Source of the DNA: Lewinellaceae bacterium
Lineage (GTDB): Bacteria > Bacteroidota > Bacteroidia > Chitinophagales > Saprospiraceae
NCBI GenBank assembly: GCA_020636435.1
Contig: JACJXX010000001.1
Span: 2,125,001 to 2,189,000 of the forward strand
Direction: 5' to 3'
DNA length: 64,000 nucleotides
Each line of letters opens with the position of its first letter. Positions within the stretch are counted from its first letter, which is position 1. The position numbers and the translations under genes were made by a program. The notes beneath the pieces were generated by a model, which was not told the origin of the DNA, did no database searches, and worked only from the letters and a program-made list of their open reading frames with translations. Shown piece by piece: positions 1 through 8,530 of the stretch.

Positions 1-3
1 GGA

Positions 4-738
4 ATGGGAGTCGTCTTGTCGATCGTAAAAGCGATAATGGGGGGCATGATGGGAGCCCCAATGATGAACAACGGCTATTACCCTCCCAACTACCATGGCA
101 GCGGCCTTGTCGCCGCCTTTGGAAGCCTGTTCGTTTTCCTTGTCCTGTTCGGCGCCATTTACCTGGCTTATCAGGTGCGGAACAACGAAGGCCCTTTCTC
201 CGCTCCGGCTGAACAACCGGTGAAAACCTGGGTGGATGAACTGAAGGCCGAGGATAGCCGTGCTCCTCAGAGCGGCTTGCTCTCCCCGGATTTGCAGGAG
301 GGCCTCACGCCGGCCTCCAACCTGGACAATCGAAACAACTGGCAAAACCCGTCCGAGCCCCAGCCCGCTCAGTGGGCAGGCATCATCCCCACCAGCTTCG
401 GTTTCAGCACGGGTAGCACGCAACAAGAAACGAAAGAAAGGCATGCGATACCGGAACCGAAAGAAGAAAGCTACTACGTACCAGAGGAGCGCTTTTACAT
501 CCAGGCCGGCGCCGGCAGTGCCGAAGCTGCTGCCCTCGAAGCAGTGAGAAGGCTGCAGCGGCAGCTGCCCGGCCGGGCATGGTTGGGCGTCAAAGAAGAC
601 GACGCCGAGCTGTTCAAATTCCTGGTAGGGCCTTTCTCAGACAGCCAGAGCGCCCAGGAAGCCCAGGGCCGCTGGGGCCTCAAAGGCTTTGTCCGGGACG
701 CCAGCCAGGACGGGATCGAAGTGTTTTCTGTAAATTAA
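4..738 (+). CDS. SPOR-like membrane-anchored protein
   Basis: The predicted 244-residue protein has one strong membrane segment near residues 35-57 (a hydrophobic run starting GLVAAFGSLFVFLVLFGA), a Pro/Gln-rich low-complexity linker of about 100 residues, and a C-terminal domain from about residue 160. That domain has the alternating pattern of a SPOR peptidoglycan-binding fold (FYIQAGAG near its start, FLVGPFSDSQSAQEA near its end). SPOR domains usually bind denuded glycan at the division site; the role here is inferred. The ORF starts 4 bases into the window, so the true start could lie upstream, although the Met-rich, Gly-rich N-terminus is plausible. A strong terminator follows. The SPOR assignment is moderately sure. 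Confidence 0.6.
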   Translation: MGVVLSIVKAIMGGMMGAPMMNNGYYPPNYHGSGLVAAFGSLFVFLVLFGAIYLAYQVRNNEGPFSAPAEQPVKTWVDELKAEDSRAPQSGLLSPDLQEGLTPASNLDNRNNWQNPSEPQPAQWAGIIPTSFGFSTGSTQQETKERHAIPEPKEESYYVPEERFYIQAGAGSAEAAALEAVRRLQRQLPGRAWLGVKEDDAELFKFLVGPFSDSQSAQEAQGRWGLKGFVRDASQDGIEVFSVN

Positions 739-770
739 AAAACACTCGATCATGCAAGTATTAGACCAGG

Positions 771-798
771 GAGGGCCCGGAGTGGGCCCTCTTTTTTT
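771..798 (+). terminator. Rho-independent terminator
   Basis: A perfect 8-bp stem (GAGGGCCC paired with GGGCCCTC) with a 5-base loop is followed by seven T residues, about 30 bases after the stop codon of the SPOR-like gene. Confidence 0.9.
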
Positions 799-1260
799 AT
801 TTTCGGCTCATCCATTTACAACAAACATCCCTTCTTTTTAAATCTACCATTATTCTGCCATTCCCGAAATCTTTTCGGTTTTCTTCCATTTTTTTCAAGC
901 CTGTACGAACGTGAAACTGCCTTGCACAGAGCAAATCAGCGCTTGTCGCTTGTCGTGAAAATTAACGCGACCCGAACGCAACTTGCTGGTTATCAAAACT
1001 ATAAAATGCTTCAAGGAGGACATGGAACACCAATAGGATACTCCACGCAACCCGCAACATTACAATTCTGGCACAAAACCTGCATCGTAAAAACCGATAC
1101 AACAAATTACTTCACTCAAAATCACAACCCATGAAAAAAGCTCAATTGCTTCACTTCATTCAAATCAACAAAATGATGAACACATTAGAACTGCTTCGGC
1201 AAACCTGGCTTCACAAGCCCACGATTGCAATCCATTTCTTAACCCTCAAAATCATCAGCT
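799..1260. other. AT-rich intergenic region, no gene seen
   Basis: Short ORFs here have no protein-like character. One of them (from 1131) runs out of frame across the next gene. The stretch probably holds the promoter of the small membrane protein, but I cannot place it with confidence. Confidence 0.5.
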
Positions 1261-1539
1261 ATGGACATCGATATAGATATGCTCCTGCTTCTATTCGTCG
1301 CGCTTCTGGCAGGCATCCTTATGGTTATGGCAGCCGAGATGTACCGGGGCTCACAACCTCCTCCTCTCCACCCGGGAGGGGCCCCTCAGTTTGGCCAACA
1401 GTATGATATCCGGGACCAGCATTACCCCCCTTACGGCCCCTACCGGGACGGCCGGGCCTGGCGAAACCTGGCCATGTGGGGATTGGCGCTTACCATTGTT
1501 TTTGCGGCCTTGTTTATCCTGGCGCTTCTGTACGGATGA
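1261..1539 (+). CDS. small two-helix membrane protein, unknown function
   Basis: This 92-residue protein has an N-terminal membrane helix (residues 6-24, LLLLFVALLAGILMVMA), a Pro/Tyr/Gly-rich middle of about 45 residues, and a second helix (residues 72-90). I do not recognise a family. The start is set by an ATG giving MDIDIDMLLLL. A hairpin terminator lies about 20 bases after the stop and is shared with the convergent MerR gene. The two helices and hydrophilic loop suggest an inner-membrane accessory protein, but no function can be assigned. Confidence 0.55.
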   Translation: MDIDIDMLLLLFVALLAGILMVMAAEMYRGSQPPPLHPGGAPQFGQQYDIRDQHYPPYGPYRDGRAWRNLAMWGLALTIVFAALFILALLYG

Positions 1540-1560
1540 CGAGGGCCGAAAATCCGGCGA

Positions 1561-1592
1561 AGAGGTGGGATGAAACCGTTCCACCTCTTTTT
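1561..1592. terminator. bidirectional hairpin terminator
   Basis: AGAGGTGG (1561-1568) pairs with CCACCTCT (1581-1588), followed by a T-rich run on the plus strand. It lies between the convergent small membrane protein gene and the MerR gene, so it may serve both. Confidence 0.7.
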
Positions 1593-1941
1593 ATTCTTCC
1601 TCCTGTAGCCCCCTCAACCCCTCTCTCACTTTCTCCAACCTTCCAATCCACTCCCCCTTCTCCTTCTCCCACTCCTGCAGCCGGGTCAACTCCCGCCGCG
1701 CCCCGTCGATGGTAAAACCCCGCTCCTTGAGCAACTCATAGATCAAATTGAGCTGCTCGATATTCTGCACCGTGAAGCGCCGGTCCCCCTTGCTGTTCTT
1801 ATGCGGCTTGAGGAAGTCGAACTCGTTCTCCCAAAAGCGGATCAGCGATTTGGAAACCTCAAACATCTTGGCCACTTCCCCGATGCTGTAGTAGCGCTTG
1901 AGGTTTTCTTTGTCTTCCTGGTGTATGGGTAACTGCTTCAT
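1591..1941 (-). CDS. MerR-family transcriptional regulator
   Basis: This 116-residue protein has a winged-helix MerR DNA-binding domain at residues 16-85 (KRYYSIGEVAKMFEVSKSLI, then RFWENEFDFLKPHKNSKGDR), followed by a short charged coiled coil rich in Glu, Lys and Arg. Such short MerR proteins lack an effector-binding domain and are common in Bacteroidota, where they often occur near M23 peptidase and alaS genes; those two genes lie at 12.7-17.3 kb here. The target operator is unknown. The family call is secure, the regulatory role is not. Confidence 0.9.
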   Translation of the reverse strand: MKQLPIHQEDKENLKRYYSIGEVAKMFEVSKSLIRFWENEFDFLKPHKNSKGDRRFTVQNIEQLNLIYELLKERGFTIDGARRELTRLQEWEKEKGEWIGRLEKVREGLRGLQEEE

Positions 1942-2040
1942 GGCAGAGGATGAAATATGGTGATAAGTGATATGGCGAGTGGTGAAAATTGCCAGCTCAC
2001 CCGCAGGAATTCCCGGTTTGGAGAATTAATGCCCAAAACC

Positions 2041-2115
2041 TGCCACGAAAGCACAAAAACCCAAAATCCGAACCAAGTTTTTCGTGGGATTTTGCGCTTT
2101 GGTGTTTTCGTGGCA
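2041..2115. repeat. long imperfect inverted repeat
   Basis: Two 29-base arms (2041-2069 and 2087-2115) are near reverse complements, starting TGCCACGAAAG and ending TTTTCGTGGCA, with a 17-base loop. The sequence GCAGGAATT also occurs on both sides (about 2002 and 2124). It lies between the MerR gene and the 608-residue protein gene and looks like a dispersed palindromic element rather than a terminator. Confidence 0.7.
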
Positions 2116-2208
2116 TTTCAAAGCAGGAATTGCTGGCTCACCCTCCTCCCCAAGGTAAACCATTCTGGCTGAAGGGGCAAGAACCGGGAGGATGATTACA
2201 AAAATAAT

Positions 2209-2360
2209 GGCAACCAGCCTAAGACTGGACAAGTTCGAAGGTCAATAGTTCAAAGTTCGAAGGTCAATAGTTCAAAGTTCGACGGTCAATAGTTCAAAAG
2301 TTCAAAGATCGACGGACCTCGGCCACCCATTGAACAATCGAACAATCGAACAATCGAACC
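2209..2360. repeat. truncated inverted-repeat element (family 1, copy A) with internal tandem repeats
   Basis: The left end (GGCAACCAGCCTAAGACTGG) matches the terminal repeat of the elements at 9822, 14148, 29928 and 36815. The inside holds about 3.5 copies of a 22-base unit beginning GTTCGAAGGTCAATAGTTC (2231-2316), then three copies of GAACAATC. The right terminal repeat is missing. Confidence 0.6.
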
Positions 2361-2367
2361 CACTCTC

Positions 2368-4194
2368 CTACCCCACAAAATACCCAAACTCCTGCAACCG
2401 CTTCTTAAAGCTGCTCAGGTCTTTTTTTGCCACCAGCAGGTGATAGCCCTCCGCCTTCAGAACCAGTCCGCGCAGGACAGCATCCCGGGCGACGAGTTCT
2501 ATCAGCGGGCCGTTGTCGGGTGGGATGCGGAAGAGGTGATAACCTTTGACCGTCTCCAGGGGTTCCAGTTTTTGCTGAAGTTCGCGGAAGAAAGCCTCCC
2601 AGTTGGGCGGAAGGGGGGAGGAAAGCACGCTGCGGAAGAGTTCCATCTTGAGTTCCAGGTCTTTCTGGGTGCGGCAGCCCTTGAGGAAGGTGGCGAAGTC
2701 GGTTTGGAAAAAGCCGTTGCCGGCATCGTTGGCGTAGGGCGCCAGAAGGGTGGCGGCGGAATCCCGTGAATTGGACCCCGCTACAATGAGCAAGGCGTCC
2801 GGCGAAGGGACAATCTCCAACTGCTGGGCGGATTCCGGGGCATCGTAACTTTCCTGCCGGCCGGCGATGTAAGCCCCCAAGCTGGTCAGGCGGGCGTAGC
2901 GGATGCCATCGTAGGGGGAAAAAATATCGTAGCCCAGATCCTCCATGTCGGGCGTGTTGTAGGCAACGTCCAGCAGGCCGAAGGAAGCCCATAGGTAAAG
3001 GGAGCCATAAACCAGGGGCTTTTCGATGGCATTATGGAAAAGATTCGGTTCGATGTACAATTTATCCGTGAATGCCTCGTAATCCGTTTCAGCTTCAATG
3101 TCTTCGTAGTACAGGCGGCTCTGCGCCTCGCCGGGCTGAACGGCCTTCAGGTTGGCAAAGCTGAGCTTATAATAACCTATAATGTCCTCCACCGCTACCC
3201 AACTGCCGGCCGGAATGTCGGCCAATAGGGAGAACAGCCCTCTCTCAACTTTGTGCAAATAGTACGGGCCTACATTATTGGAGCCTCTGAAAAACCCGAA
3301 CAGGGGATAAAAAGATTGGAATTTTTCGAGGTAATATTTGTCAAAAAGCAGCTTCAGCACCTCGGGCATGGGTTTATTCCTTTCGGGTTTGGATAACAAC
3401 ATGGCAAGGCTCGCCAACATGGTGGTGCGAATGCGGCTGAGGAATTTATCTTCGTTCCCTGGGTAAAACTCCCGGATGTCGAGGCTGCGCTGCATCTTGC
3501 CCAATGAAGAGGCCAGCGGCCTGCCCTTAGTGCTCAGTTTCAGCTGATCTTGCTGCAGATAGGCCATCAATAACGGCCACTCTTTTGGCAGGTCATGCTC
3601 GCCGCTTTCGTATACCATTTCCACCTCTCCCAGGGCATCGAGCGGCTTCAGCCGGCCCCATTCCGGCACAGGCAGCAGTTTGGCGATGAGCAGGCGCACC
3701 GGCAATGCCAGGGAGACCATAGCCTCTTCAGCCTCTCCGCCCCAGCCATATTTTCGCCAGAGTTTAAAGAGTTGATAATTTTCCCTGAGCTGAACCTGAT
3801 AGTAGTAGAACTTTTCGCTTGACTTCGGTTTCAGCGGATCTGTTCCCAGGCGCTCCCTTATTTCCTTTACTGTCAGGCGCTCCTCCCAAACCAAAGCCTT
3901 CAGTAACCGCTCCACCCCTTCCGGAAGGCTCTCCAGAAAAAGTTGAAAAAGCTTGCCCGACAAAAAGGGAATGGCGCATACATAAGCCAGCTCATCCTTC
4001 TTCAGGCTTCGTTTCGCCATCATCCCCCGGACAACCCGCGTATCGACGCCTTCTGCATCCAGCATTTTTAGCTTATCCAACAGAAACGGGCGTATGACAG
4101 GCGAGTACACCCCGTTAAGCAGTTCGTCCCTGGTATAGGCGTCTGTCAACGCCAGCATTATTTCCGAAAGCCGCTCCTTTACTGTTTGTTCCAT
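2368..4194 (-). CDS. conserved protein paired with SNF2 helicase
   Basis: This 608-residue soluble protein is encoded 3 bases after the SNF2 helicase gene and is surely co-transcribed with it. I do not recognise a named family. The C-terminal half (RLTSLGAYIAG near residue 440, then LEIVSPDALLIVAG-like and FFQTDFATFLKGC segments) resembles the winged-helix plus Helicase_C_3/XPB N-terminal-like layout of proteins that partner helicases, but this is a weak, by-eye comparison. The N-terminal part is helical and Leu-rich. A role as a helicase partner in DNA or transcription-complex remodelling is inferred from gene order only. Confidence 0.6.
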   Translation of the reverse strand: MEQTVKERLSEIMLALTDAYTRDELLNGVYSPVIRPFLLDKLKMLDAEGVDTRVVRGMMAKRSLKKDELAYVCAIPFLSGKLFQLFLESLPEGVERLLKALVWEERLTVKEIRERLGTDPLKPKSSEKFYYYQVQLRENYQLFKLWRKYGWGGEAEEAMVSLALPVRLLIAKLLPVPEWGRLKPLDALGEVEMVYESGEHDLPKEWPLLMAYLQQDQLKLSTKGRPLASSLGKMQRSLDIREFYPGNEDKFLSRIRTTMLASLAMLLSKPERNKPMPEVLKLLFDKYYLEKFQSFYPLFGFFRGSNNVGPYYLHKVERGLFSLLADIPAGSWVAVEDIIGYYKLSFANLKAVQPGEAQSRLYYEDIEAETDYEAFTDKLYIEPNLFHNAIEKPLVYGSLYLWASFGLLDVAYNTPDMEDLGYDIFSPYDGIRYARLTSLGAYIAGRQESYDAPESAQQLEIVPSPDALLIVAGSNSRDSAATLLAPYANDAGNGFFQTDFATFLKGCRTQKDLELKMELFRSVLSSPLPPNWEAFFRELQQKLEPLETVKGYHLFRIPPDNGPLIELVARDAVLRGLVLKAEGYHLLVAKKDLSSFKKRLQEFGYFVG

Positions 4195-4197
4195 AAC

Positions 4198-6975
4198 CTA
4201 ACTCAATATATAATCGATGTCATCTTCACTGAGCGCCTTCAGGGCGCCGGCATCGGCGCCGATGACCTGATCGAACAGGGCGCGCTTACGCTCCTGCAAT
4301 TCCTGAATCTTTTCCTCGATGCTGCCCTGGGTAATCAGGCGGTAGGCCAGCACCTTGCTGGTCTGGCCAATTCGGTGGGCCCGGTCGATGGCCTGCTGCT
4401 CGGCGGCGATGTTCCACCAGGGATCGTATATGAAAATGGTGTCGGCCGCCGTGAGGTTGAGGCCGGTGCCGCCCGTCTTGAGGGTCATCAGGAAGGCCTT
4501 GCAAGCCGGGTCTTCCTGAAAGCGGTTGACCAGGCTCTGCCGGTCGCGGGTGGCGCCGCTCATGCTGACGTAGTCGATGCCCATCTCTTCCAGCTGTTCT
4601 CCGATCAGTTCCAGAGAGGCCAGGAAGTTGCAAAAGACCAATGCCTTGTGGCCGTTGGCAATGGTGTCCGACAAATGCTCCATCAGGGCTTCCCGCTTGG
4701 GCGAAAGGACCTGCCCTTCGGTCTGGCTTTCCGGCACGGAAGCCAATTGCCGCAGCTCGCTCAGGGCTTGTAGAATAAAAAACCGGCTCTGGTTGATGCC
4801 CGCGCTGGCAATCTGCTGCTGCACTGCATCGCGGTAGAACAACCGCCGCTGCTCGTAAAGCTGCAACTGTTCTTCCGACATCTCCACCAGCAACGTCTGC
4901 TCGATCTTGTCCGGCAGGTCATCCAGCACATCCTTCTTCAGGCGGCGCAGAATGAAAGGATAAATCTTCTGGCGCAGCTCCCGGATGGCGTCCGGGTCAT
5001 TGTCGCGCTGAATGGGCAACAGGTAATTGTCGTTGAAGCGCTTCGCCGAACCGAACATGGCCGGGTTGAGAAAACGGAAAAGGGAGTACAATTCTCCCAG
5101 GTTGTTCTCCAGCGGCGTGCCGCTCAGCGCCAGCCGAAACTCGGCCTGCAACAACATCACTGCTTTGGCTACCTGCGACTGGAGGTTTTTGATGTTCTGC
5201 GACTCGTCCAGGATGACGTAGGCAAATTCTTTTTCCTTCAATTGTTCAATATCGTTGCGCACCAGCCCGTAAGTGGTCAGCACCAACTGCGATTGCAGGG
5301 CTTCCTCCAGGTTCCGGTTGTTGCCGTAATAAACAGAGGCCGAAAGCTGAGGGGCAAAACGTTCGATCTCGCGCCGCCAGTTGAACAACAACGTCCGGGG
5401 CATGACGATCAGCGAAGGGCGCTGCTCTTTGGGGTAGAAGAAAGCCAGCAGGGCGATGGCCTGTATGGTCTTGCCCAGCCCCATGTCGTCGGCCAGGCAT
5501 CCGCCCAAATGGTTTTCATGCAGATAGCGCATCCATTTGTATCCGTATTTCTGGTAGGGCCGCAGCTCCGCATTCAGCTCCGGCAGGTGCATCCGCCGGG
5601 ACTCAATCTCGTTGAACCCTTCGAACACCGCTCGGGCCCGGGGAAAAGACGATTCGGCAAGGCGCTGCCCCAGAAGATCCTCCACGGCAGGCAGGTCGAA
5701 AAAGGATACCCGGACTTTGTTGTCTTTTTTCTGGAAAAGCCGTTGCAGGCGGCGGATGTAGGCTTCTTCGAGTATGGCGTGCGTCCCGTCGCTGAGCAAT
5801 ACGTAGTGCTGCTTCTGATATTGCCGCAACACTTCCAGCAGGCTTACTTCCTGGCCGTCAAAATCCAGCCGGGCTTCCCCCTCCAGGAAATCGATTCCGT
5901 GGCTGAGGTTGAAATTCAGCTTTGGCGCCTCCGTCCTGACCCGGTAGGAACGCAGTTTTTCAGCCCCATATAGCCGGAACTTGCCCAACAGAGCAGGCAA
6001 CTCCTCGTAGATAAAAGGCCCGGCGATCTCGGCTGGAACGATGAACAGGTTGTCTTCTTCGATGGCGGCATTGGCCTTGCCCCTGCCCTGCCGCAGGGCT
6101 TTGCGCAGTTGCGCCATCAGGCTCTCCAAGGGCTCCTGCTCTACGGGCCGCACTTCTACAGTCTGTTCCATTTCCCGGATATCCGCATAGCGGGATATGC
6201 CGAACTGTTCCATGTCTCCCACCTGCAGGCCCGGCAAGACGTGGCCTACCCGAAGGTAGAGCGCCTGGTTTTCATCTACCTGTTCAAAGGCCAGGTAGGG
6301 TTGCGCCGGAAGAGGCTCCTGGCCGAACCGCAACTGATAACCGCTGTAGTGCAGCCCGCCATTATCGATATTGGAAAAAAACAGGGAAAGCAATAAGGAT
6401 AATTTTTGCTCCGGCAGGCGGGTGTCAAAGTACGGCAGGGCTTCAAAATTTTCTCCGGCGGGCAGGATCTCCAGCAACTTTCCATCCTCCAATACCCAGG
6501 AAGCGGACAGCGCCTGAAAGCCGCTCAACCGCCGGCCCTCGTGGAGTATTGACGGCTGCACCCGAAGCTGGCCCGGTTTGCCTTCCTCTTCCTCTACCCG
6601 CAGTTCCAGGCGGCCGGCGCCCTCTGCAAAATGGAGGGGCTGCATCTCCTTGTCCACCAAATTGCCCGCTCGCTTCAACAAGGCCATCAAATACTCGTGT
6701 TCCATCAAATACACCTCGCCGGATGGCTTCTCCCAATTGATGGTAAAACTTTCCCGCCGCCGGATTTCCTCCAGATGCCGGATCAGGTTGCGCATGGCGT
6801 CGCTGTACTGGCGGAAATCTACGCTGGACACCAGTTTCCCCTTCTTGTCCACCATCTGCACAAAATAACCGTAACTGTCCCGCCGCAGTTGAAAAAAGAG
6901 CTGAGCCGGCGCCGTGCCCAAAGGCAACGCGCTACGCTTCAACCGAAATTTCTCGAAAGGATTGTTATCCGCCAT
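4198..6975 (-). CDS. SNF2/RapA-family DEAD-like helicase
   Basis: This is a 925-residue Swi2/Snf2 ATPase. Motif I (DDMGLGKTIQAIALL) is near residue 495, motif II is the DESQ variant (VILDESQNIKN) near 590, and motif III (LSGTPLENNLGELYSLFRFL) follows. The C-terminal RecA lobe ends with TGLNLTAADTIFIYDPWWN and the RAHRIGQ motif VI near 870. The first 450 residues are a poorly conserved regulatory extension. Family members translocate on double-stranded DNA to remodel protein-DNA complexes; RapA recycles RNA polymerase. It is 38 bases downstream of gatB and directly upstream of the 608-residue partner gene. The family call is very sure, the substrate unknown. Confidence 0.95.
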   Translation of the reverse strand: MADNNPFEKFRLKRSALPLGTAPAQLFFQLRRDSYGYFVQMVDKKGKLVSSVDFRQYSDAMRNLIRHLEEIRRRESFTINWEKPSGEVYLMEHEYLMALLKRAGNLVDKEMQPLHFAEGAGRLELRVEEEEGKPGQLRVQPSILHEGRRLSGFQALSASWVLEDGKLLEILPAGENFEALPYFDTRLPEQKLSLLLSLFFSNIDNGGLHYSGYQLRFGQEPLPAQPYLAFEQVDENQALYLRVGHVLPGLQVGDMEQFGISRYADIREMEQTVEVRPVEQEPLESLMAQLRKALRQGRGKANAAIEEDNLFIVPAEIAGPFIYEELPALLGKFRLYGAEKLRSYRVRTEAPKLNFNLSHGIDFLEGEARLDFDGQEVSLLEVLRQYQKQHYVLLSDGTHAILEEAYIRRLQRLFQKKDNKVRVSFFDLPAVEDLLGQRLAESSFPRARAVFEGFNEIESRRMHLPELNAELRPYQKYGYKWMRYLHENHLGGCLADDMGLGKTIQAIALLAFFYPKEQRPSLIVMPRTLLFNWRREIERFAPQLSASVYYGNNRNLEEALQSQLVLTTYGLVRNDIEQLKEKEFAYVILDESQNIKNLQSQVAKAVMLLQAEFRLALSGTPLENNLGELYSLFRFLNPAMFGSAKRFNDNYLLPIQRDNDPDAIRELRQKIYPFILRRLKKDVLDDLPDKIEQTLLVEMSEEQLQLYEQRRLFYRDAVQQQIASAGINQSRFFILQALSELRQLASVPESQTEGQVLSPKREALMEHLSDTIANGHKALVFCNFLASLELIGEQLEEMGIDYVSMSGATRDRQSLVNRFQEDPACKAFLMTLKTGGTGLNLTAADTIFIYDPWWNIAAEQQAIDRAHRIGQTSKVLAYRLITQGSIEEKIQELQERKRALFDQVIGADAGALKALSEDDIDYILS

Positions 6976-7013
6976 ATTGGAAGCAATTATTCAATACTTT
7001 TAACAAAATAGCA

Positions 7014-8456
7014 CTACCCCAACTTCTTCCTCAACAACACACTCGTCACCTTCGGGTCGGCCTTGCCTTTGGAAGCCTTCATCACCTCTCCCATGAAGAA
7101 GCCCATCAAGCCTTTTTTGCCGTTGCGATAACGCTCCACCTCCTCAGGGTTGTTGGCCAGCGCCTCGTCTACCAGTTTTTCCAGCAGCCCTTCGTCAGAG
7201 GTTTGAATGAGGTTGAGGGATTGGGCAATCTCCAGCGGGGAGCGGGAAGGCGCCTCGGCCAGAGCGGGGAAGATGTACTGATAGGCGGCGGCGCTGGCTA
7301 CCTTGCCCTCATCGATCAGTTGGATAAACGCGGCCAGTTGCGGATAGCCAACGGGAAACTCCTCCATACTGATCCCCTTTTCGTTGCAGAAGGGCGCCAC
7401 TTTGTTGATGATCAGGTTGGAGGCGGCTTTGAAATTGGAGGTGTGTTCGCAGAGCGCCGTAAAAAAGAGCGCCGCAGGTTGTTCCTGGGTAAGCAGATTG
7501 GCGTCGTATTCCGGCAACCCGTACTGTTCCTGAAACTTCAGGTACAGTTCCCGGGGCAGGGCAGGCAGCGACTGCCTTATTTTTTCTACATATTCGGGGG
7601 TGAGCACAATCGGTGGCAGGTCCGGTTCGGGAAAGTAGCGGTAGTCGTGCGCATCTTCCTTGTCTCTCAGCGGGGCAGTCACCCCGGTAGCCGGGTCGAA
7701 ATTCAAAGTCTGCTGCTCTACCCTTCCGCCGGCTTCGATCAGATCGATCTGCCGTTTCACCTCGTAAGCAATCGCGCGGCGGGCATAACGCATGGAGTTG
7801 AGGTTCTTGATCTCGCAGCGCTCCCCCAGCTTCTCGCTCTCCTTCAGGCGCACCGACACGTTGCAGTCGCAGCGCATGGAACCCTGCTCCATATTGCCGT
7901 CGGAAACGCCCAGGTAGCGCAACAGCTGCCGCATGGCCGACATGTAAGCGTCCACCTCTTCGGCGGAGCGCAGGTCGGGTTCGGAAACGATCTCCAGCAG
8001 CGGCACCCCGGCCCGGTTGAGGTCGATCTGAGAAAAGGGCGCTTCAGCGTCGTGCATCGACTTGCCGGCATCCTCTTCTATATGGATGTGGTGAATGCGA
8101 ACTTCTTTCTCCTCCTCTCCTACCCTGATTTTCAGCGTTCCGCCAACGCAAACGGGCGTGCGGTCCTGCGTAATCTGATAGCCCTTCGGCAAGTCAGCAT
8201 AGAAGTAGTTCTTCCGGTCGAAAGCGCTGTACAGGCTGATCTCGCTGCCTAGCGCCAGCCCCAGCCGCACCGCATATTCCACCTGCTTTTTATTGAGCCG
8301 GGGCAAAGTACCCGGATGGCCCAGAGAAATGGGGCTGACATGCGTGTTCGGCGCGCCGCCAAAGCTGGCGTCATCCCCGCAAAACGCTTTGCTCTGCGTG
8401 GATAGCTGAGCATGTATCTCCAACCCAATGACCGTCTCGTACTTATCGTATGGCAT
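7014..8456 (-). CDS. gatB: Asp-tRNA(Asn)/Glu-tRNA(Gln) amidotransferase subunit B
   Basis: This 480-residue protein matches GatB over its full length. It begins YETVIGLEIHAQLSTQSKAF, has the central LLEIVSEPDLRSAEEV and NMEQGSMRCDCNVSVR segments, and ends with a helical tail domain (about residues 330-478) that contacts tRNA. With GatA and GatC it converts misacylated Glu-tRNA(Gln) or Asp-tRNA(Asn) to the amidated form in the cytoplasm. gatA and gatC are not in the window, as is common in Bacteroidota. The gene may share a transcript with the downstream SNF2 helicase (38-base gap). Confidence 0.97.
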   Translation of the reverse strand: MPYDKYETVIGLEIHAQLSTQSKAFCGDDASFGGAPNTHVSPISLGHPGTLPRLNKKQVEYAVRLGLALGSEISLYSAFDRKNYFYADLPKGYQITQDRTPVCVGGTLKIRVGEEEKEVRIHHIHIEEDAGKSMHDAEAPFSQIDLNRAGVPLLEIVSEPDLRSAEEVDAYMSAMRQLLRYLGVSDGNMEQGSMRCDCNVSVRLKESEKLGERCEIKNLNSMRYARRAIAYEVKRQIDLIEAGGRVEQQTLNFDPATGVTAPLRDKEDAHDYRYFPEPDLPPIVLTPEYVEKIRQSLPALPRELYLKFQEQYGLPEYDANLLTQEQPAALFFTALCEHTSNFKAASNLIINKVAPFCNEKGISMEEFPVGYPQLAAFIQLIDEGKVASAAAYQYIFPALAEAPSRSPLEIAQSLNLIQTSDEGLLEKLVDEALANNPEEVERYRNGKKGLMGFFMGEVMKASKGKADPKVTSVLLRKKLG

Positions 8457-8530
8457 ATCTGATAGTTAATGACTGAAGGAATGAGGGAATGAATGATTGA
8501 ATCAGCGCACTGGCCTCCGTCCTTCATTCC

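Noticed and set aside
922..1406. Two plus-strand ORFs before the small membrane protein
   Set aside because: No family-like features; the second overlaps the real gene out of frame.
7203..8252. 349-residue plus-strand ORF opposite gatB
   Set aside because: It is the antisense shadow of gatB; codon pattern and family matches are all on the minus strand.
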